Shown here in pieces: positions 61,916 to 64,000 of a stretch of 64,000 nucleotides of DNA. Origin of the DNA: Couchioplanes azureus (GTDB lineage: Bacteria > Actinomycetota > Actinomycetes > Mycobacteriales > Micromonosporaceae); the NCBI RefSeq assembly GCF_014648355.1, contig NZ_BMQY01000006.1, forward strand, positions 179,698 through 243,697. Reading direction: 5' to 3'. The notes below the pieces were generated by a model. That model saw only the letters and a program-made list of their open reading frames with translations. It did no database searches and was not told the origin of the DNA. Position numbers and translations under genes: made by a program. How positions within the stretch are numbered: position 1 is the first letter of the stretch; each line of letters opens with the position of its first letter.

Positions 61916-64000
61916 CGTCCTCGCCCACCTTGCGCCACATCGGAGCGTCACAGTCGAAGATCGCGATCACCCGCTCGCCGCCGTCCGCGTCGACGCGCCA
62001 CAGCTGCGCCCCGTGCGGCAGCCGGACACTGTCCACCTTGAACTCGGCGATGACATCGCTTCCCTCACCAGGGGCGAAACCGTTGCCACGGAAGGGCGGC
62101 CGCTCGATCACCCAGCCGTCCATGGCCCGCAGCGCCTGCTCGCTCTGCCCGCCGTACGGAATGCGGTAGAGGCTGGGCCGGTAAGCCGGCCAGCGGAGCA
62201 CGAACGCCTCCTTGGCGTCGGCCTGATAGGGCGACCCGTCGTAGAGCAGGCCCAGCGCGGCGAAGATCTCCCCCGGCGTCCGCAGGTGCTCGACCTCGGC
62301 GGCCCGATGCACGAAACCGGCGACCCGGTCATATCCCCGCTCGAGGTAGTAGTCGACCTGCTCGGCGGGGACCATCTTCTGCATGGTGGTCGGTATCGCG
62401 GCAGGCTGCTCCTCGGAGCGCTGCGCAGCGCCGGCATCCTCCGCCGCATCGTCTTCCAGCCCAGCGGCGTCGCCGTCCGCCGGGTCATCGCCCAACCCGG
62501 CCTCGAGGGCCCAGTTCGCGAGGGCGATGACCTGCGGACCGGGGTACCGCGCCCCGACCGCGGACCCGGGATTGACCGCAAAGGACCAGGACGCATCAGG
62601 CCAGTTCCGGATCAGCTCCACAAACCGGACAGCGACCGTACGGACGGGCTCGGCGTAGTGCTCACCCAACCGATCGCGGCTGGTGAACACGACGAGGAAG
62701 CGATCGTCACCCACATCCTCGGTCCGGAACACGAACCCGGCCTCCCCGGGCGCACTCCCCGGCCGCGAATGGGAAGCGACAGGCACGAGAACGGTGGCCA
62801 GCAGCAGCGTGGAGAGGAAGGCGTCGTTGCTGTGGTCGAGGGTGGCGGAGTAGAGATCGCGCTCGACCTCGTTGGCCGGAAGGAAGTCCCCCTCGTCCAC
62901 CGCCGCACCGACCCCGAAGCGCGGGCTTGCGGGATCGTTCTGTGCGGGAGGCCGGCCTTGGACGTCGCCGGACGCCGTGGCGTGCTCCGGGCGCGGACTC
63001 TCCGGAACGCCCCCGAACGGCCCGTCTTCTCCGGCGGCGCCGGAATCGGTGCCTTCCGGCCGTCCCGCCTGTGGGTAACCCGATCCAGGCGTGACCGGCT
63101 CGCCCGGGGTCGTGCTCGGGATCTCGTTCCGGGCCTGGTCAGGCGCCTGCTGCCAGGCCTGGTCCGGCGCCTGCTGCCGCCCGGCCCCGCCGCTGACCTG
63201 CTGCCGGGCCTCGCCGTCAGCCTGCTGCCGGGCCTCGCCACTGGCCTGCTGCCGGGCCTCGCCACTGGGCTGCTGCCGGGCCGGGGCTTCGGCGGCGACC
63301 TGCTGCCGGGCGTCGTCGGGGGCCGCTGCGGGCCCGGGTGAGGTGGCCGGGGCGCCGCCGGATGCGGGCCGGGCCGGCGCTCCAGGGGTCGACGCGGGGA
63401 CCGGGCGGGTCGGCAGACCACTACCGGCTGTCGCTCCCGGAGGCGTGATCGCCGTCGCGCGCGCCGCGGAATCGGAAGCCAGCGAGCTGCCCGACCGGTT
63501 GGCGCCGCCCGCACCCGGAATGACAGGCGGAGCGATGCTGGACCGCGGCACACCGCCGGCCTTGTCCGGCGCCCCCTCGGCCGGGACCGGCTGCGGCTTG
63601 GTCGCGGAGGCGCCGGCTTCACCGCGAGCGGTCAGAGCCTGCGCGGCCTCCGCCATCGAGGCGGGACGCTCGGACGGCGAGGTGACCTGTCGCCGGGGAA
63701 GCCCACCAGGCCCGACCTGCTCATTCCCGGCCGCCGTAGCGCCGGACGCGGCAGGGCCGGAGGCAGAGCCACCGACCGTGGTAGCGCCGGACGCGGTGGC
63801 GCCTGGGGCGGCAGCACCGGCCGCGGTAGCGCTCGCCTCACTTGCTCCGCCGCCTCCGACGCCCGAGCCCGGAGTGCCGGCACCGGCGTCGGCCGGGCGT
63901 GCGGCAGCGATGTGACCGGGCAGCGGCGGGGTCTGCGCCATCGGCGTACGCGTCGGCAAAGGCGCGTCCGGCCGCTGCAACGGAGGCAGGCCCATGTCGC
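61908..64000 (-). CDS. SseB-family protein with long repetitive N-terminus (runs off window)
   Basis: The C-terminal ~330 residues hold an SseB-type domain (NEVERDLYSATLDHSNDAFL, STLLLATVLVPV, FVFRTEDVGDDRFLVVFT) and a second domain (MVPAEQVDYYLERGYDRVAG, PYGGQSEQALRAMDGWVI). The N-terminal ~350 residues are Ala/Gly/Pro-rich and include Gln-rich repeats (GEARQQA units). An ATG at 63995 exists, but the frame is open to the window edge, so the start is unknown. SseB-like proteins are often linked to type VII secretion loci; none is visible here. Confidence 0.72.
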   Translation of the reverse strand, partial: DMGLPPLQRPDAPLPTRTPMAQTPPLPGHIAAARPADAGAGTPGSGVGGGGASEASATAAGAAAPGATASGATTVGGSASGPAASGATAAGNEQVGPGGLPRRQVTSPSERPASMAEAAQALTARGEAGASATKPQPVPAEGAPDKAGGVPRSSIAPPVIPGAGGANRSGSSLASDSAARATAITPPGATAGSGLPTRPVPASTPGAPARPASGGAPATSPGPAAAPDDARQQVAAEAPARQQPSGEARQQASGEARQQADGEARQQVSGGAGRQQAPDQAWQQAPDQARNEIPSTTPGEPVTPGSGYPQAGRPEGTDSGAAGEDGPFGGVPESPRPEHATASGDVQGRPPAQNDPASPRFGVGAAVDEGDFLPANEVERDLYSATLDHSNDAFLSTLLLATVLVPVASHSRPGSAPGEAGFVFRTEDVGDDRFLVVFTSRDRLGEHYAEPVRTVAVRFVELIRNWPDASWSFAVNPGSAVGARYPGPQVIALANWALEAGLGDDPADGDAAGLEDDAAEDAGAAQRSEEQPAAIPTTMQKMVPAEQVDYYLERGYDRVAGFVHRAAEVEHLRTPGEIFAALGLLYDGSPYQADAKEAFVLRWPAYRPSLYRIPYGGQSEQALRAMDGWVIERPPFRGNGFAPGEGSDVIAEFKVDSVRLPHGAQLWRVDADGGERVIAIFDCDAPMWRKVGEDDA

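Noticed and set aside
1..64000. CRISPR arrays, insertion sequences, rRNA genes
   Set aside because: No regularly spaced repeats, transposase or rRNA sequences were seen. The only tandem repeats are inside coding regions.

Overview
The window is high-GC DNA from an actinomycete, most likely Micromonosporaceae (Actinoplanes/Micromonospora-like). Evidence for this is the strong GC bias at third codon positions, frequent GTG starts, a topoisomerase I with a Lys/Ala-rich tail, an MFS-thymidylate kinase fusion, DUF5753 (Scr1-type) regulators, and a gene order (holB, topA, MrfA-like helicase, tad pilus genes, ssd, HAD hydrolase, acs) that I recall from the M. tuberculosis Rv3644c-Rv3670 region. Genus is inference; no rRNA is present.

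1-5000: chromosomal flank with a 5'-truncated AraC regulator, an EAL (c-di-GMP phosphodiesterase) protein, the decayed remains of an XRE/TPR regulator and its partner, a DUF5753 regulator and a small membrane protein.

5002-17868: a complete actinomycete integrative and conjugative element (AICE) of about 12.9 kb. It sits in the 3' half of a tRNA-Thr(CGU) gene and is bounded by 43-bp perfect direct repeats. The right-hand core is pra, three small genes, an FtsK/TraB translocase, a small membrane protein, a DUF2637 (Spd-like) protein, repSA, xis and int, most of them overlapping by 4 bp. The left-hand cargo has lower GC and holds a RES-domain toxin-like protein with a zinc-ribbon N-terminus, a divergent protein that may be HEPN-like, a PP2C phosphatase, and an HTH regulator overlapping the phosphatase gene. 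An interrupted inverted repeat at a putative promoter lies between the HTH gene and pra.

17900-43540: chromosomal core. It includes a metallophosphoesterase, AraC regulator, RicT, an LPxTG surface protein, an ESX/WXG-like triad, holB, MFS-tmk fusion, a PLP fold-III enzyme, TetR, an FAD sugar-lactone oxidase, topA, membrane pyrophosphatase hppA, an anti-sigma/anti-anti-sigma pair, and an MrfA-like helicase carrying a tandem-repeat insertion.

43600-49200: a compact, translationally coupled tad-type pilus operon on the minus strand (ssd/tadZ, tadA, tadB, a 72-aa ORF, tadC, Flp-like pilin, two TadE-like proteins). The order of transcription is ssd to TadE-like. From 49453 on come a second STAS protein, HAD hydrolase, PH-domain protein, a Fic-like protein, acs, a tandem pair of secreted M6 metalloproteases sharing a promoter-like motif, a lipoprotein, an alpha/beta-hydrolase lacking the usual nucleophile, and an SseB-family protein cut by the window end.

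The least explained region is the AICE cargo at 6.5-10.5 kb. It combines a RES effector, a possible HEPN partner and a PP2C/HTH switch facing the element's own activator gene.
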